A DNA stretch of 64,000 nt. It comes from Methylobacterium iners (GTDB lineage: Bacteria > Pseudomonadota > Alphaproteobacteria > Rhizobiales > Beijerinckiaceae). A program made the translations under genes and the position numbers. Location of the stretch: assembly GCF_022179305.1 (NCBI RefSeq), contig NZ_BPQP01000035.1, positions 1-64,000 of the forward strand. The letters run 5' to 3'. Position 1 is the stretch's first letter; each line of letters opens with the position of its first letter. The notes beneath the pieces were generated by a model that was not told the origin of the DNA, did not search any database, and worked only from the letters and a program-made list of their open reading frames with translations. Positions 45,068 to 53,335 of this stretch are shown here, piece after piece.

Positions 45068-45169
45068 GAATTCGGAACCGGCCGACCTCGTCCAACCCCG
45101 ATCGATAATGCAAAATCCTAACGTATTTTACTCTTCGATCTCCGAATTCAGCCTTGGTCGGCGCCGCGA
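45068..45169. promoter_or_regulatory. Promoter region of the GGDEF gene
   Basis: A locally AT-rich stretch (about 45098-45150) with an inverted pair TGAATTCGGA (45067-45076) and TCCGAATTCA (near 45140-45149) lies directly before the GGDEF start. A regulator site is plausible, but no -35/-10 can be assigned. Confidence 0.35.
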
Positions 45170-45382
45170 TCAGACGATCGGCGCGTCCTCATGCAGGAAG
45201 CGTGTGGAGCCTGCCGCGGAACTTGCCTTGGGCGCCGTCTGCTTGGCGGTCGCGCCGATGCGGACGGCCGCGGCGAGCGCCGGCAACGCTACGGGACGGA
45301 AGCCGTCGCGTTCGAGGTCCTGGCCGTTCGGGCGGCGCTCCGTCCGGGCTGCGTCGCCTTGGCTCTGCTGGGGGGGGTACAT
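45170..45382 (-). CDS. Possible small hypothetical protein
   Basis: 70 residues, MYPPQQSQGDAARTERR start, a central GFRPVALPALAAAVRIG and ending RFLHEDAPIV. No family recognised. About 85 percent of third codon positions are G or C, clearly higher than in the competing plus-strand frames, which is the main reason to accept it. It sits alone in the 645-bp gap between the GGDEF gene and the aminotransferase. Confidence 0.45.
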   Translation of the reverse strand: MYPPQQSQGDAARTERRPNGQDLERDGFRPVALPALAAAVRIGATAKQTAPKASSAAGSTRFLHEDAPIV

Positions 45383-45712
45383 GATGACCAGACGTCCTGT
45401 CTCGCTGACCGAGGTCGCCCGACCTTCCTGTCAGGGACCGTTGCGCGCGTCGCTCGGGCACCGTTTCCGGCTCGACCCGGACGCGCGCTCGGCCGGCAGC
45501 TGACCCATAAACGTGGAAGCAATGTGAACGGAAGCTTAAGGCTACGGTTGATCGGGCGGAACTCTACCCGCCTGCCCGGCCAAGACGAGATCGAGCCTGT
45601 AGTGAATACGATTCGCGCTGCATTGCAGTGGCGCAATGATGCGATGCGGTCAGCTCTCAGGTAGTCACGCATGCTGGGCCAATAACGCGTCGCCCTGCTC
45701 CGGTGATCTTCG
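45383..45712. other. Gap without a supported gene
   Basis: 330 bp between the small ORF and the aminotransferase end. The remaining open frames here lack codon bias, start context and recognisable protein features. No terminator was found for the aminotransferase. Confidence 0.4.
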
Positions 45713-47086
45713 TCAGTGGCCCTCGGCTGCGATCCAGGCCGCGGTGCGGTCCAGCGCCCGGGTCAGACGGTCGAACAGCGTGTCGATCTCGCCCGGCGCG
45801 ATCACCAGGGGCGGGCAGATCGCGACGCGATCGCCCGCGAGGAAGCGCACGATCAGCCCCTCGCCTTGCGCGAAAGCGACGCAGCGCGCCGCGACGCCGG
45901 CCTTGGGCTCGTATTGCCGCTTCGTGCGCTTGTCCGCGACGATCTCGATGCCACCGATCAAGCCGATCCCGCGCGCCTCGCCGATGAGCGGATGCTCGGC
46001 CAGGGCGGAGAGCCGAGCCTGGAAGTGCGGGGCTTTCTCGGCCACGCCCTCGACGATGCGGTCGCGACGGAAGATCTCGATGGTCTTGAGCGCGACGGCA
46101 CAGGCCACGGGGTGCCCCGAATAGGTCGTGCCGTGGCCGAAGGTGCCGAGCTTGGCGCTCTGGCTCACCATCGCCCGGTAGAGCGGCTCGTCGACGGTGA
46201 CGCCCCCGAGCGGCATGTAGCCGGAGGTCACGCCCTTGGCGAAGGACAGGGTGTCGGGTCGCAGCCCCAGGGCCTCGGAACCGAACCAGGTCCCGAGCCG
46301 CCCGAAGCCGCAGATGACCTCGTCGGCGATGAAGCGCACGTCGTAGCGGTTGAGCACCGCCTGGATCTTCGCGAAGTACCCCGCCGGCGGGACCACCGCG
46401 CCGCCGGCGCCCATCACCGGCTCGGCCACGAAGGCCGCGACCGTATCGGGATCCTCGCGCAGGATCAGCGCCTCGAGTTCGTCGGCGAGGCGCGCGGAGA
46501 ACGCCTCCTCGGTCTCCCCGGCCTCCGCGAAGCGGTAATGGTGGGCGCAGGCCGTGTGCAGGAAGCCGGGCAGCGGTAGGTCCCAGTCGGCATGGTTGGC
46601 CGGCAGGCCCGTCATCGAGGCGGTGGCGACCGTGACGCCGTGGTAGCCCCGAATGCGCGAGATGATCTTCTTCTTGCGCGGGCGGCCGAGCGCATTGTTG
46701 AGGTACCAGGTCAGCTTGACCTGGGTGTCGTTGGCCTCCGAGCCCGAGGAGGTGAAGAACACCTTCGAGGTCGGGATCGGCATCAGCTCCTTCAGGGTCT
46801 CGGCGAGCTCGATCGCCGGGTCGTGGCTGCGCCCCGAGAACAGGTGGGTGAAGGGCAGGCGTGACATCTGCTCGGTCGCCGCCTCGACGAGCTCCTCGTT
46901 CGAGTAGCCGAGCGCCGTGCACCAAAGGCCGGCCATCCCCTCGAGATAGGGTCGGCCGTCGCTGTCGTAGACCCAGACGCCGTGCCCGCGCTCCAGCACC
47001 AGCGGCCCCGTCTCGCGGAACGTCGCGAGGTTGGTGTAGGGATGGATCAGGGTTTCGACGTCGCGGGCCGCGAGGTTCGAGAGCAT
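45713..47086 (-). CDS. Class III omega-aminotransferase (PLP)
   Basis: 457 residues. Fold type I class III features: FTSSGSEANDTQVKL near 111-125, IADEVICGFGRLG with the PLP-ring Asp near 250-262 and SFAKGVTSGYMPLGG with the Schiff-base Lys near 281. Members act on omega-amines such as putrescine, taurine, beta-alanine or 4-aminobutyrate with pyruvate or glyoxylate; the substrate is not determined. It diverges from the YkgJ-like gene. Confidence 0.93.
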   Translation of the reverse strand: MLSNLAARDVETLIHPYTNLATFRETGPLVLERGHGVWVYDSDGRPYLEGMAGLWCTALGYSNEELVEAATEQMSRLPFTHLFSGRSHDPAIELAETLKELMPIPTSKVFFTSSGSEANDTQVKLTWYLNNALGRPRKKKIISRIRGYHGVTVATASMTGLPANHADWDLPLPGFLHTACAHHYRFAEAGETEEAFSARLADELEALILREDPDTVAAFVAEPVMGAGGAVVPPAGYFAKIQAVLNRYDVRFIADEVICGFGRLGTWFGSEALGLRPDTLSFAKGVTSGYMPLGGVTVDEPLYRAMVSQSAKLGTFGHGTTYSGHPVACAVALKTIEIFRRDRIVEGVAEKAPHFQARLSALAEHPLIGEARGIGLIGGIEIVADKRTKRQYEPKAGVAARCVAFAQGEGLIVRFLAGDRVAICPPLVIAPGEIDTLFDRLTRALDRTAAWIAAEGH

Positions 47087-47195
47087 GATGGCGCCGGGGT
47101 TTGCGGGGATCGGCTGGCGGAGGAGCGTGCCGCCACACTAACGGCCCGATGCGCCGGCACAAACCCGCCCGACGCCGCGGCAACCCACAAATTTC

Positions 47196-47735
47196 ATGCT
47201 CGACCCAGCGACCATCGTCGCCCATCCGGCAGCGGGCCGGAGCTGCGGCACCTGCACGCTCTGCTGCAAGGTCTACGACGTTCCCGCCGTCGAGAGCGTG
47301 GCCGGGCAATGGTGCCGGCACACGAGGCAGGGGCGCGGCTGCGCCATCCATGAAACCCGCCCCGACCATTGCCGGGCCTTCCACTGCCTCTGGATGACGG
47401 AGAGCTGGCTTGGGCCGGAATGGAAGCCCGACCGGGCCAAGATGGTGCTCAGCCTCGACCCCGTGACCCGCAACATGAACGTGCAGGTCGATCCGGGCCA
47501 GCCGGGCGCTTGGCGGCGCGAGCCCTATTACGGACAGCTGAAGCGCTGGGCCGCCGCCTCTCTGCCCCTCAAGCGCCACGTTCTCGTCCACCTGAACAAG
47601 GCGACGACCGTGATTCTCCCCGACCGCGATGTGGCGCTCGGGATCTTCGAGCCCGGCGATCGGGTGATAACCCGCGAGCGCCTCGGCGCCTCAGGCCTCA
47701 TGGTCGAGGTCGAGAAGGTTGGGGCGACCGTCTAG
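47196..47735 (+). CDS. YkgJ-like Cys-cluster protein
   Basis: 179 residues. N-terminal cysteines in SCGTCTLCCKVYDV, followed by GQWCRHTRQGRGCAIHETRPDHCRAFHC, are the Fe/Zn-chelating pattern of the YkgJ family. Function is unknown; a role in metal-dependent modification is possible. Directly followed (no gap) by a HAD phosphatase, so the two are probably one operon. Confidence 0.85.
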   Translation: MLDPATIVAHPAAGRSCGTCTLCCKVYDVPAVESVAGQWCRHTRQGRGCAIHETRPDHCRAFHCLWMTESWLGPEWKPDRAKMVLSLDPVTRNMNVQVDPGQPGAWRREPYYGQLKRWAAASLPLKRHVLVHLNKATTVILPDRDVALGIFEPGDRVITRERLGASGLMVEVEKVGATV

Positions 47736-48476
47736 GTGGCACGCGCGAACCGCCTGCGCGGCCTCCTGTTCGACAAGGACGGCACCCTCGTCGATTTCGA
47801 CCGCACCTGGGGACCGGCCGTCTACGCGGTCATGACCATCCTGGCGGCGGGGGATCGCGGGCGTCTCGAGGCGCTGATGGCGATCACCCATTACGTCGAG
47901 GACGAGCGACGCTTCCTGCCCACCTCTCCGCTGATCGCCGGCGCCTCGGCCGCCTTCGGCCACCTTTGGGCGCAGGCCCTCGACCGCCCGGCCGACGCGC
48001 GCTTCCTGGCGGAGCTCGACGGGCTGTTCCGCGAGGAGGGCCTGCGCTTCCTGCAGCCCCTCGGACGTCCCGCCGAAATCGCAGCCTCCCTGGCCTCCGC
48101 AGGCTACGCGCTCGGCATTGCGACGAACGACACGGAGGAATCAGCGCGCGCACAGGCCCGCGCCCTCGAGCTGCCGATGGACTTCATCGCAGGCTACGAT
48201 TCCGGCTTCGGCGCCAAGCCGGAGCCGGGGATGATCACCGCCTTCGCGGATCATCTCGGCGTCCCGGCGTCGCGCATCGCCATGATCGGCGATTCGCCCT
48301 ACGACCTCCTCGCCGCACGTGCGGCCGGGGCCGTCACGATCGCCGTGCTAAGCGGTCCCCTGGGCGCCGCGGCCCTCGGCCAGATGGCGCCGCTCGCCGA
48401 CCACGGCGTGGATTCGATCGCGGACCTGCCCGGGCTGCTCGCCCGGATCGACGCGTCTGGAAACGATGCCCGATAA
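47736..48476 (+). CDS. HAD-superfamily phosphatase (Gph-like)
   Basis: 246 residues, GTG start right after the preceding stop. HAD motifs: D-K-D-G-T-L-V-D (about 13-20), T-N-D-T near 130, Lys in GFGAKPEPGMI and MIGDSPYDLLAA. Most similar in layout to phosphoglycolate phosphatases, so 2-phosphoglycolate or another small phosphate ester may be the substrate. The initial motif has Lys between the two Asp residues (DKDGT), an accepted variant. Confidence 0.88.
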   Translation: MARANRLRGLLFDKDGTLVDFDRTWGPAVYAVMTILAAGDRGRLEALMAITHYVEDERRFLPTSPLIAGASAAFGHLWAQALDRPADARFLAELDGLFREEGLRFLQPLGRPAEIAASLASAGYALGIATNDTEESARAQARALELPMDFIAGYDSGFGAKPEPGMITAFADHLGVPASRIAMIGDSPYDLLAARAAGAVTIAVLSGPLGAAALGQMAPLADHGVDSIADLPGLLARIDASGNDAR

Positions 48477-48512
48477 CGGCTTAGGTTGAGCGACGATTCT
48501 CGGAGACGCCCC

Positions 48513-48779
48513 GTGCCACGCCTCGCGCTCACCTGCCTGTCCGCCTTCCTCGTCGCCACGCCCGCCCTGGCCGAGTTTCCCTGCGACGAACTCTGGGCCG
48601 AGCGCAACGCGGTCTACAAGGATGCGGGCTACTGCTTCCGCACGGCCAAGGCGATACGCGCCTTCGGCAATGCCGGCTGCAAGTACGACGAGATCGGCGA
48701 CGTTCCCCTCTCGGCCCGCGATCGCGCCAAGGTCGCCGACATCCAGCGCGACGAGCGCCGGCACGGCTGCGCGCCCTGA
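48513..48779 (+). CDS. Small exported YARHG-like protein
   Basis: 88 residues from GTG 48513. Signal peptide at 1-20 (RLALTCLSAFLVATPALA). The mature part has LWAERNAVYKDAGYCFRTAKAI, which fits the YARHG motif of small extracytoplasmic domains, and three Cys (FPCDE, GYCFR, GCKYD) with a last one in HGCAP. Periplasmic role unknown. The longer TTG start at 48486 would put charged residues before the signal peptide. Confidence 0.75.
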   Translation: MPRLALTCLSAFLVATPALAEFPCDELWAERNAVYKDAGYCFRTAKAIRAFGNAGCKYDEIGDVPLSARDRAKVADIQRDERRHGCAP

Positions 48780-48791
48780 GGCGTCCCGGCC

Positions 48792-49295
48792 CTAATCGCG
48801 AGCCGGGCCGGCATCCTCGCGGGCCAGGGCCCGCCATTGAAGGACGAGACGCTCGAACTCGGCGATGTCCTCCGCCGGGATTCGCCCCAGCGTGCGCGCG
48901 ACATAGGCCTCCTGCGCGGCGATGCCCCGCGCCGCGAGGCCGGTGCCGGCCTCGGTGAGGTGGAGCGCGTGCGAGCGCCGATCGCCCGGAATCGCCCGGC
49001 GCTCGACGAGCCCGGCCTCCACGAGGCGGTCAATGAGGCCTGAGACATTGCCCTTGGTCACGTAGAGCCGCGCAGCGAGGTCCTGCTGGGTCAGGCCTTC
49101 GCGCTCCGTCAGGGTCGAGAGCACGTCGAATTGCGGGATGGAGAGGCCGATCTCCCGCAGCTCCGCCCCAATGGCGGCGGAAACCCGCCGGTTGAGGCGG
49201 ATGAACCGAAACCAGACCCTGAGCGGGTCGACGACGTCCGTTTTGGGGACGGCATCCGTCTTGGGTTTGGCGCGGGCGGAGAGGGTCGCGGTCAT
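48792..49295 (-). CDS. MarR family transcriptional regulator
   Basis: 167 residues. The winged HTH is at about 55-125: SIPQFDVLSTLTEREGLTQQDLAARLYVTKGNVSGLIDRL, then the wing ERRAIPGDRRSHALHLTEAG. A dimerising helical N- and C-terminus flank it. The ligand and target cannot be told; the nearest divergent gene is 250 bp away. The gap 49296-49543 holds no gene, only its presumed promoter. Confidence 0.9.
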   Translation of the reverse strand: MTATLSARAKPKTDAVPKTDVVDPLRVWFRFIRLNRRVSAAIGAELREIGLSIPQFDVLSTLTEREGLTQQDLAARLYVTKGNVSGLIDRLVEAGLVERRAIPGDRRSHALHLTEAGTGLAARGIAAQEAYVARTLGRIPAEDIAEFERLVLQWRALAREDAGPARD

Positions 49296-49543
49296 GTCGA
49301 GCGTCGCTATAGCAGAACCGGACCTTCCCGGAACCCGGACGAAAGTCGCGTCTGGCGCTGACCGCCCCTGAACGCTAAGTCTCGGCCGACGCGTCGGGGC
49401 GGCGTCGGCGCATCGTCGAGGTCATCCCGCGACGCGGCCCAGGGTTCCCGGATCGTCTGCGACGACCATCATAGAGAGGCCCGAGCGGCCCGGAGGCGCC
49501 GCCGGCGCTTGCGACGCCAGCCGGGCCGGGAGAAGCCATTCCG

Positions 49544-50329
49544 GTGCCCATGCGTCGCCGTCCCGTCCTGGAACCCTCGACCCGCGCCGGATCCTATGCG
49601 CGCCGATTGGCTTGGCTCTCGCTGCTCGTGACGGCGTTCGCCCTGCTCCTCGTGCGAGACCCGCGCGCGGAGGCCGGGCCGGCGCTCGCCGCCCTGGCCG
49701 CGGGTCCTGCGCTGGCCCTGCTGGCCGTCGGCCTCGCGCTCTTCGCGTTTCTCCGGGTTTGGCGCGACGGGGCGCGCGGCCTCGGCGCCGCGATCGGCGG
49801 GATGTTCATCGCCAGCCTCGTCCTCGCCTATCCCGCCTATGCGGGCCTGCGCGGTCTGCGCCTGCCGGCGATCGCCGACGTAAGCACCGATACCGAGAAC
49901 CCGCCGGCCTTCTCGCGCTCGCGCACCGCCTTCGCCGCGCGGGACGGACGCTATCCGCCCGATCCGGGGGCCGAGGCCCGCGCCGAGCAGCGCAAGGCCT
50001 ATCCGCAGATCGCGCCGCTGACCCTCGACCTCGACGCGAACGAGGCGTTCGAGCTCGCCCGCAAGGCGGCGGTCAACCGGCGCTGGCAGATCGTCGAGGC
50101 GATCCGGCCCGGCGGCCGCATCGGCAACGGACGGATTGAGGCCGTGTCGCGCGGCCTGATCCTGAACCTGCCCGACGACGTGACCGTCCGCGTCCGGCCG
50201 AGGGCCGACGGCGCGCGGATCGACGTCCGCTCGGCCTCGCGCCTCGGATCGCGCGACCTCGGCGCGAATGCGGATCGCATCCGGGCCTATCTCGACGAGG
50301 TCGCCAACCTCGCCATCGCCGTCAAGTAA
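49544..50329 (+). CDS. DUF1499 domain membrane protein
   Basis: 261 residues. Three transmembrane helices at the N-terminus (about 22-40, 45-70, 80-105) and a C-terminal DUF1499 domain (about 115-258) starting DVSTDTENPPAFSRSR, with a final IRAYLDEVANLA. Function unknown. GTG 49544 is used because GGAGAA lies 9 bp upstream; ATG 49550 is also possible. It starts a same-strand set with DedA, BtuF-like and MmcB genes. Confidence 0.85.
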   Translation: MPMRRRPVLEPSTRAGSYARRLAWLSLLVTAFALLLVRDPRAEAGPALAALAAGPALALLAVGLALFAFLRVWRDGARGLGAAIGGMFIASLVLAYPAYAGLRGLRLPAIADVSTDTENPPAFSRSRTAFAARDGRYPPDPGAEARAEQRKAYPQIAPLTLDLDANEAFELARKAAVNRRWQIVEAIRPGGRIGNGRIEAVSRGLILNLPDDVTVRVRPRADGARIDVRSASRLGSRDLGANADRIRAYLDEVANLAIAVK

Positions 50330-50365
50330 GCGGCTCCGAAAGCTCTCCCCCACGGAAGGTCGCCC

Positions 50366-50887
50366 ATGGATCTCGACGCGCTGCGCAACGCGACCCTCAC
50401 CTTCGTGGAGACCCACAAGGCCTGGACGCCGTTGATCACCGGCATCATCGCCTTCTGCGAATCCGTCGCCTTTCTCTCCCTGCTGGTGCCGGCGACGGTG
50501 ATCCTGCTCGGCATCGGGGCGTTGATCGGCGCGGCCGACATCCCGTTCTGGCCGGTCGTCATCGCCGCGGCCATCGGCGCGACGCTGGGCGACTGGCTCT
50601 CCTACGAGTTCGGCCACTACTTCAAGGACGACGCCAAGCGCCTCTGGCCGATGCGGCGCTACCCCGAGATGGTCGCCCGCGGCGAGGATTTCTGCCGGAG
50701 ATGGGGCGCGAGCGGCGTCGCGGTCGGCCGCTTCTTCGGGCCGGCGCGCGCGGTGGTGCCGCTGATCGCCGGGATCTTCGGCGTCCCTCGTATCCCGTTC
50801 CAGATCGCGAATGTCCTTTCGGCGGTGGCCTGGGCCTTCATCATGCTGGCGCCGGGGGCAGGCATCCTGGCCTATTTTCGGGCCTGA
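50366..50887 (+). CDS. DedA family membrane protein
   Basis: 173 residues, four to five helices. The family elements are present: CESVAFLSLLVPATVILLGIGALIG, ATLGDWLSYEFGHYFK and RFFGPARAVVPLIAGIFGVPRIPFQIAN with the conserved Gly-Pro-x-Arg. DedA members are lipid scramblases/flippases including those for undecaprenyl phosphate. It follows the DUF1499 gene by 36 bp. Confidence 0.9.
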   Translation: MDLDALRNATLTFVETHKAWTPLITGIIAFCESVAFLSLLVPATVILLGIGALIGAADIPFWPVVIAAAIGATLGDWLSYEFGHYFKDDAKRLWPMRRYPEMVARGEDFCRRWGASGVAVGRFFGPARAVVPLIAGIFGVPRIPFQIANVLSAVAWAFIMLAPGAGILAYFRA

Positions 50888-50893
50888 GGCGGC

Positions 50894-51709
50894 GTGCGCC
50901 GCTTCCCGCCCGAGCGCATCGTCTGCCTCACCGAGGAGACCGTCGAGACGCTCTACCTGCTGGGCGAGGAGCAGCGCATCGTCGGGGTCTCGGGCTACGC
51001 GGTCCGGCCGGCGCGGGTTCGGCGGGAGAAGCCCCGCGTTTCGGCCTTCACCAGCGCCGACATCCCCAAGATCCTGGCGCTCAAGCCGGACCTCGTCCTC
51101 GCCTTCTCCGATCTCCAGGCCGACATCGTCGCCGATCTCGCGCGGGCGGGCCTCGCCGTCCACCTCTTCAACCAGCGCGACGTTGCCGGCTGCCTCGCGA
51201 TGATCCGCACGCTGGGCGGCCTCGTCGGCGCAGGCGAGCGCGCCGAGGCGCTGGCCCGCTCCTTCGAGGATCGGCTCGTCGCGACGGCCGCCGCCTGCGC
51301 CGGCAGGCCGCGTCCGCGGGTCTATTTCGAGGAATGGGACGCGCCGATGATCTCCGGGATCGGCTGGGTCTCCGACCTGATCGCCTATGCGGGCGGCGAG
51401 GATGTCTTTCCAGTTCTGTCCCGCGCGGCCGCCGCCAAGGACCGGATCGTCACTTCCGAGGCCGTCATCGCCGCGCGCCCGGACGTGATCCTCGCGTCCT
51501 GGTGCGGGAAGCGGGTGAACATCGCCCGCATCCGCGAACGGCCGGGTTGGGCGGCGATCCCCGCCGTTGCGGCGGGCCGGGTCCATGAGATCAAGTCGCC
51601 GCTGATCCTGCAGCCCGGGCCGGCGGCCTTGAGCGACGGCTTCGACGCGATCCGGGCGGCGCTTTCCGGGTGCGATCCCGCCGCAGGTGACAAGGCGGGC
51701 GCGGCCTGA
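50894..51709 (+). CDS. BtuF-like cobalamin-binding protein without signal peptide
   Basis: 271 residues, GTG start. Two lobes of class III substrate-binding type: RIVCLTEETVETLYLLGEEQRIVGVSG at the start, KILALKPDLVLAFSDLQADIV in lobe one and VYFEEWDAPMISGIGWVSDLIAYAGGEDVF in lobe two. There is no signal peptide, so unlike BtuF it should stay in the cytoplasm, or be exported by another way. No BtuCD permease is adjacent. It starts 6 bp after the DedA stop. Confidence 0.82.
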   Translation: MRRFPPERIVCLTEETVETLYLLGEEQRIVGVSGYAVRPARVRREKPRVSAFTSADIPKILALKPDLVLAFSDLQADIVADLARAGLAVHLFNQRDVAGCLAMIRTLGGLVGAGERAEALARSFEDRLVATAAACAGRPRPRVYFEEWDAPMISGIGWVSDLIAYAGGEDVFPVLSRAAAAKDRIVTSEAVIAARPDVILASWCGKRVNIARIRERPGWAAIPAVAAGRVHEIKSPLILQPGPAALSDGFDAIRAALSGCDPAAGDKAGAA

Positions 51710-51758
51710 TTCTGTGGGGACGAATCAAGGTCGCTCCGTCATCGCCCCCGGAAAAATC

Positions 51759-52244
51759 GTGTCCGCAGCCCTCGCCCATGCGCTCCTGCCGCCTGACCGA
51801 CGCCAGTCGCCGACCGCGCTCCAGGTCCAGCGCGGGGTCCGCCGCCTGTTCGCGGATCTCGGCCAGGTGACGATCCCGGAGTTCTCCCTGGCCAACGGGC
51901 GTCGCGCCGACGTGATCGCGCTCTGCCCGGCCGGGCGGCTGACGATCATCGAGATCAAGTCGAGCGTCTCCGATTTCCGGGCGGATCGGAAATGGCCGGA
52001 CTACCGCGACTATTGCGACCGCTTCTACTTCGCGATTCCCGAGACCCTGCCCGAGACGCTGATACCGGAGGAGACCGGGCTCATCGTCGCCGACGGCTTC
52101 GGTGCCGCGATCCTTCGCGACCCCCCGGACCACGCCTTGAGCGGGGCGCGCCGCAAGGCCGTGACCCTGCGCTTCGCCCACAACGCCGCGCGCCTGCTGC
52201 ACGCGCTCGCCGACCCGGGCGCCATCCGCGAGGGTGCGCTCTGA
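51759..52244 (+). CDS. mmcB: MmcB family DNA repair protein
   Basis: 161 residues of the PD-(D/E)xK-like MmcB family, named in Caulobacter for mitomycin C sensitivity. The core is FSLANGRRADVIALCPAGRLTIIEIKSSVSDFRADRKWPDY, where D...E-x-K matches the nuclease motif. I used GTG 51759, preceded by CCGGAAA; a longer start (51687) overlaps the BtuF-like gene by 23 bp. It ends a run of four same-strand genes. Confidence 0.88.
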   Translation: MSAALAHALLPPDRRQSPTALQVQRGVRRLFADLGQVTIPEFSLANGRRADVIALCPAGRLTIIEIKSSVSDFRADRKWPDYRDYCDRFYFAIPETLPETLIPEETGLIVADGFGAAILRDPPDHALSGARRKAVTLRFAHNAARLLHALADPGAIREGAL

Positions 52245-52253
52245 CGCCCGGCG

Positions 52254-53246
52254 TCAATGCGTGTTGAGGAACTCGATCGTTGCGGCGTTGAAGCGGTCCG
52301 TCGCCTCCATGTGGACGAGGTGGCCGATCCCCTCGAAGACGACGGCGCGGCCGTCCGGCATCCTGGCCGCGAGCGCCCGGGCAAGCCCGGCATTGTCGCC
52401 CATGCCTGCCTGAAGTTCAGGCGGCGCGAAGGCCTTGCCCGGGGCATTGCGGTCGTTGCCGCCCATCACGAACAGGGTCGGCGCCCGGACCAGCGGAATC
52501 TCGTGGACCACCGGCTGACCCCAGATGATCTGGTAGGAATTCACGAAGGACTGGAGCCAGCGCGGGTACTCGCCGGAGCTCTTCACGCCTTCGCGCAGGG
52601 CGACGAAGGGTTCGATCGCCGATTCCGGCAGGCTCAGCGCGTAGCTCGTCATGAGCTGCTTGCGGTAGGCGGGCGCCGTCAGCTCGCCCTCGCGCTTCAG
52701 CAGCGTCTCGTCGGAGACCGGCGGCACGGCGAAGCGGTAATCCTCCAGCCCGATCGGCGCTTCGAGCACGAGGCTGTTGACGCGCGTCGGTGCATTGCGG
52801 GCGAGCCGAACCGCCAGCATGCCGCCCATCGAGTGGGCGACGACGTCGACGCGGGCGAGACCGAGGGCGTCGAGGAGCGCCACGGTGTCGGCCGCCATCC
52901 CGTCGAAGGTGAAGGGACCGACCGGCTTCGAGGACTTCCCGAAGCCGAGCTGATCCGGCACGACGACGCGGTAGCCGGCCGCGGTCAGGCTCGGGATCAC
53001 CGGCTGCCAGTAGCTCGACGGGAAGTTGCGCCCGTGCAGCAGCACCACGGTGCGACCGTTAGCGTTCCCGGCCGCCGGAATGTCCATGTAGGCGAGCCGC
53101 TGCCGTTCTCCGTCCCGGGTCAGGTCGAGGTAACGGACGGGATGGGGATAGGCGAATCCCTCCAGCGCGATCCCGAGCGGCGTGGTCTGCGCGCGTGCGG
53201 GGCCGGGAGAGAAGGCGAGCAGCAGCGCGAGCAGCAGGACGTGCAT
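52254..53246 (-). CDS. Exported alpha/beta hydrolase
   Basis: 330 residues. Signal peptide at 1-19 (HVLLLALLLAFSPGPARA). Fold signature: VVLLHGRNFPSSYW oxyanion loop, nucleophile elbow H-S-M-G-G near 136-140 with Ser about 138, the acid Asp in VMGGNDRNAPG and His in GIGHLVHME. It is likely periplasmic; substrate unknown. It diverges from the DHA2 transporter gene. Confidence 0.9.
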   Translation of the reverse strand: MHVLLLALLLAFSPGPARAQTTPLGIALEGFAYPHPVRYLDLTRDGERQRLAYMDIPAAGNANGRTVVLLHGRNFPSSYWQPVIPSLTAAGYRVVVPDQLGFGKSSKPVGPFTFDGMAADTVALLDALGLARVDVVAHSMGGMLAVRLARNAPTRVNSLVLEAPIGLEDYRFAVPPVSDETLLKREGELTAPAYRKQLMTSYALSLPESAIEPFVALREGVKSSGEYPRWLQSFVNSYQIIWGQPVVHEIPLVRAPTLFVMGGNDRNAPGKAFAPPELQAGMGDNAGLARALAARMPDGRAVVFEGIGHLVHMEATDRFNAATIEFLNTH

Positions 53247-53335
53247 GGAATGGTCCCCGTGACGGCCGATCCGCGGCCTCTGCCGCAGAGATAGGGCATT
53301 TCAAAACCGCCGCGGATGGTTCAGGGCTCGCAGCG

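Noticed and set aside
45289-45672. 127-residue minus-strand ORF in the gap before the aminotransferase
   Set aside because: Poor codon bias and no recognisable features; it overlaps the better-supported 45170-45382 frame.
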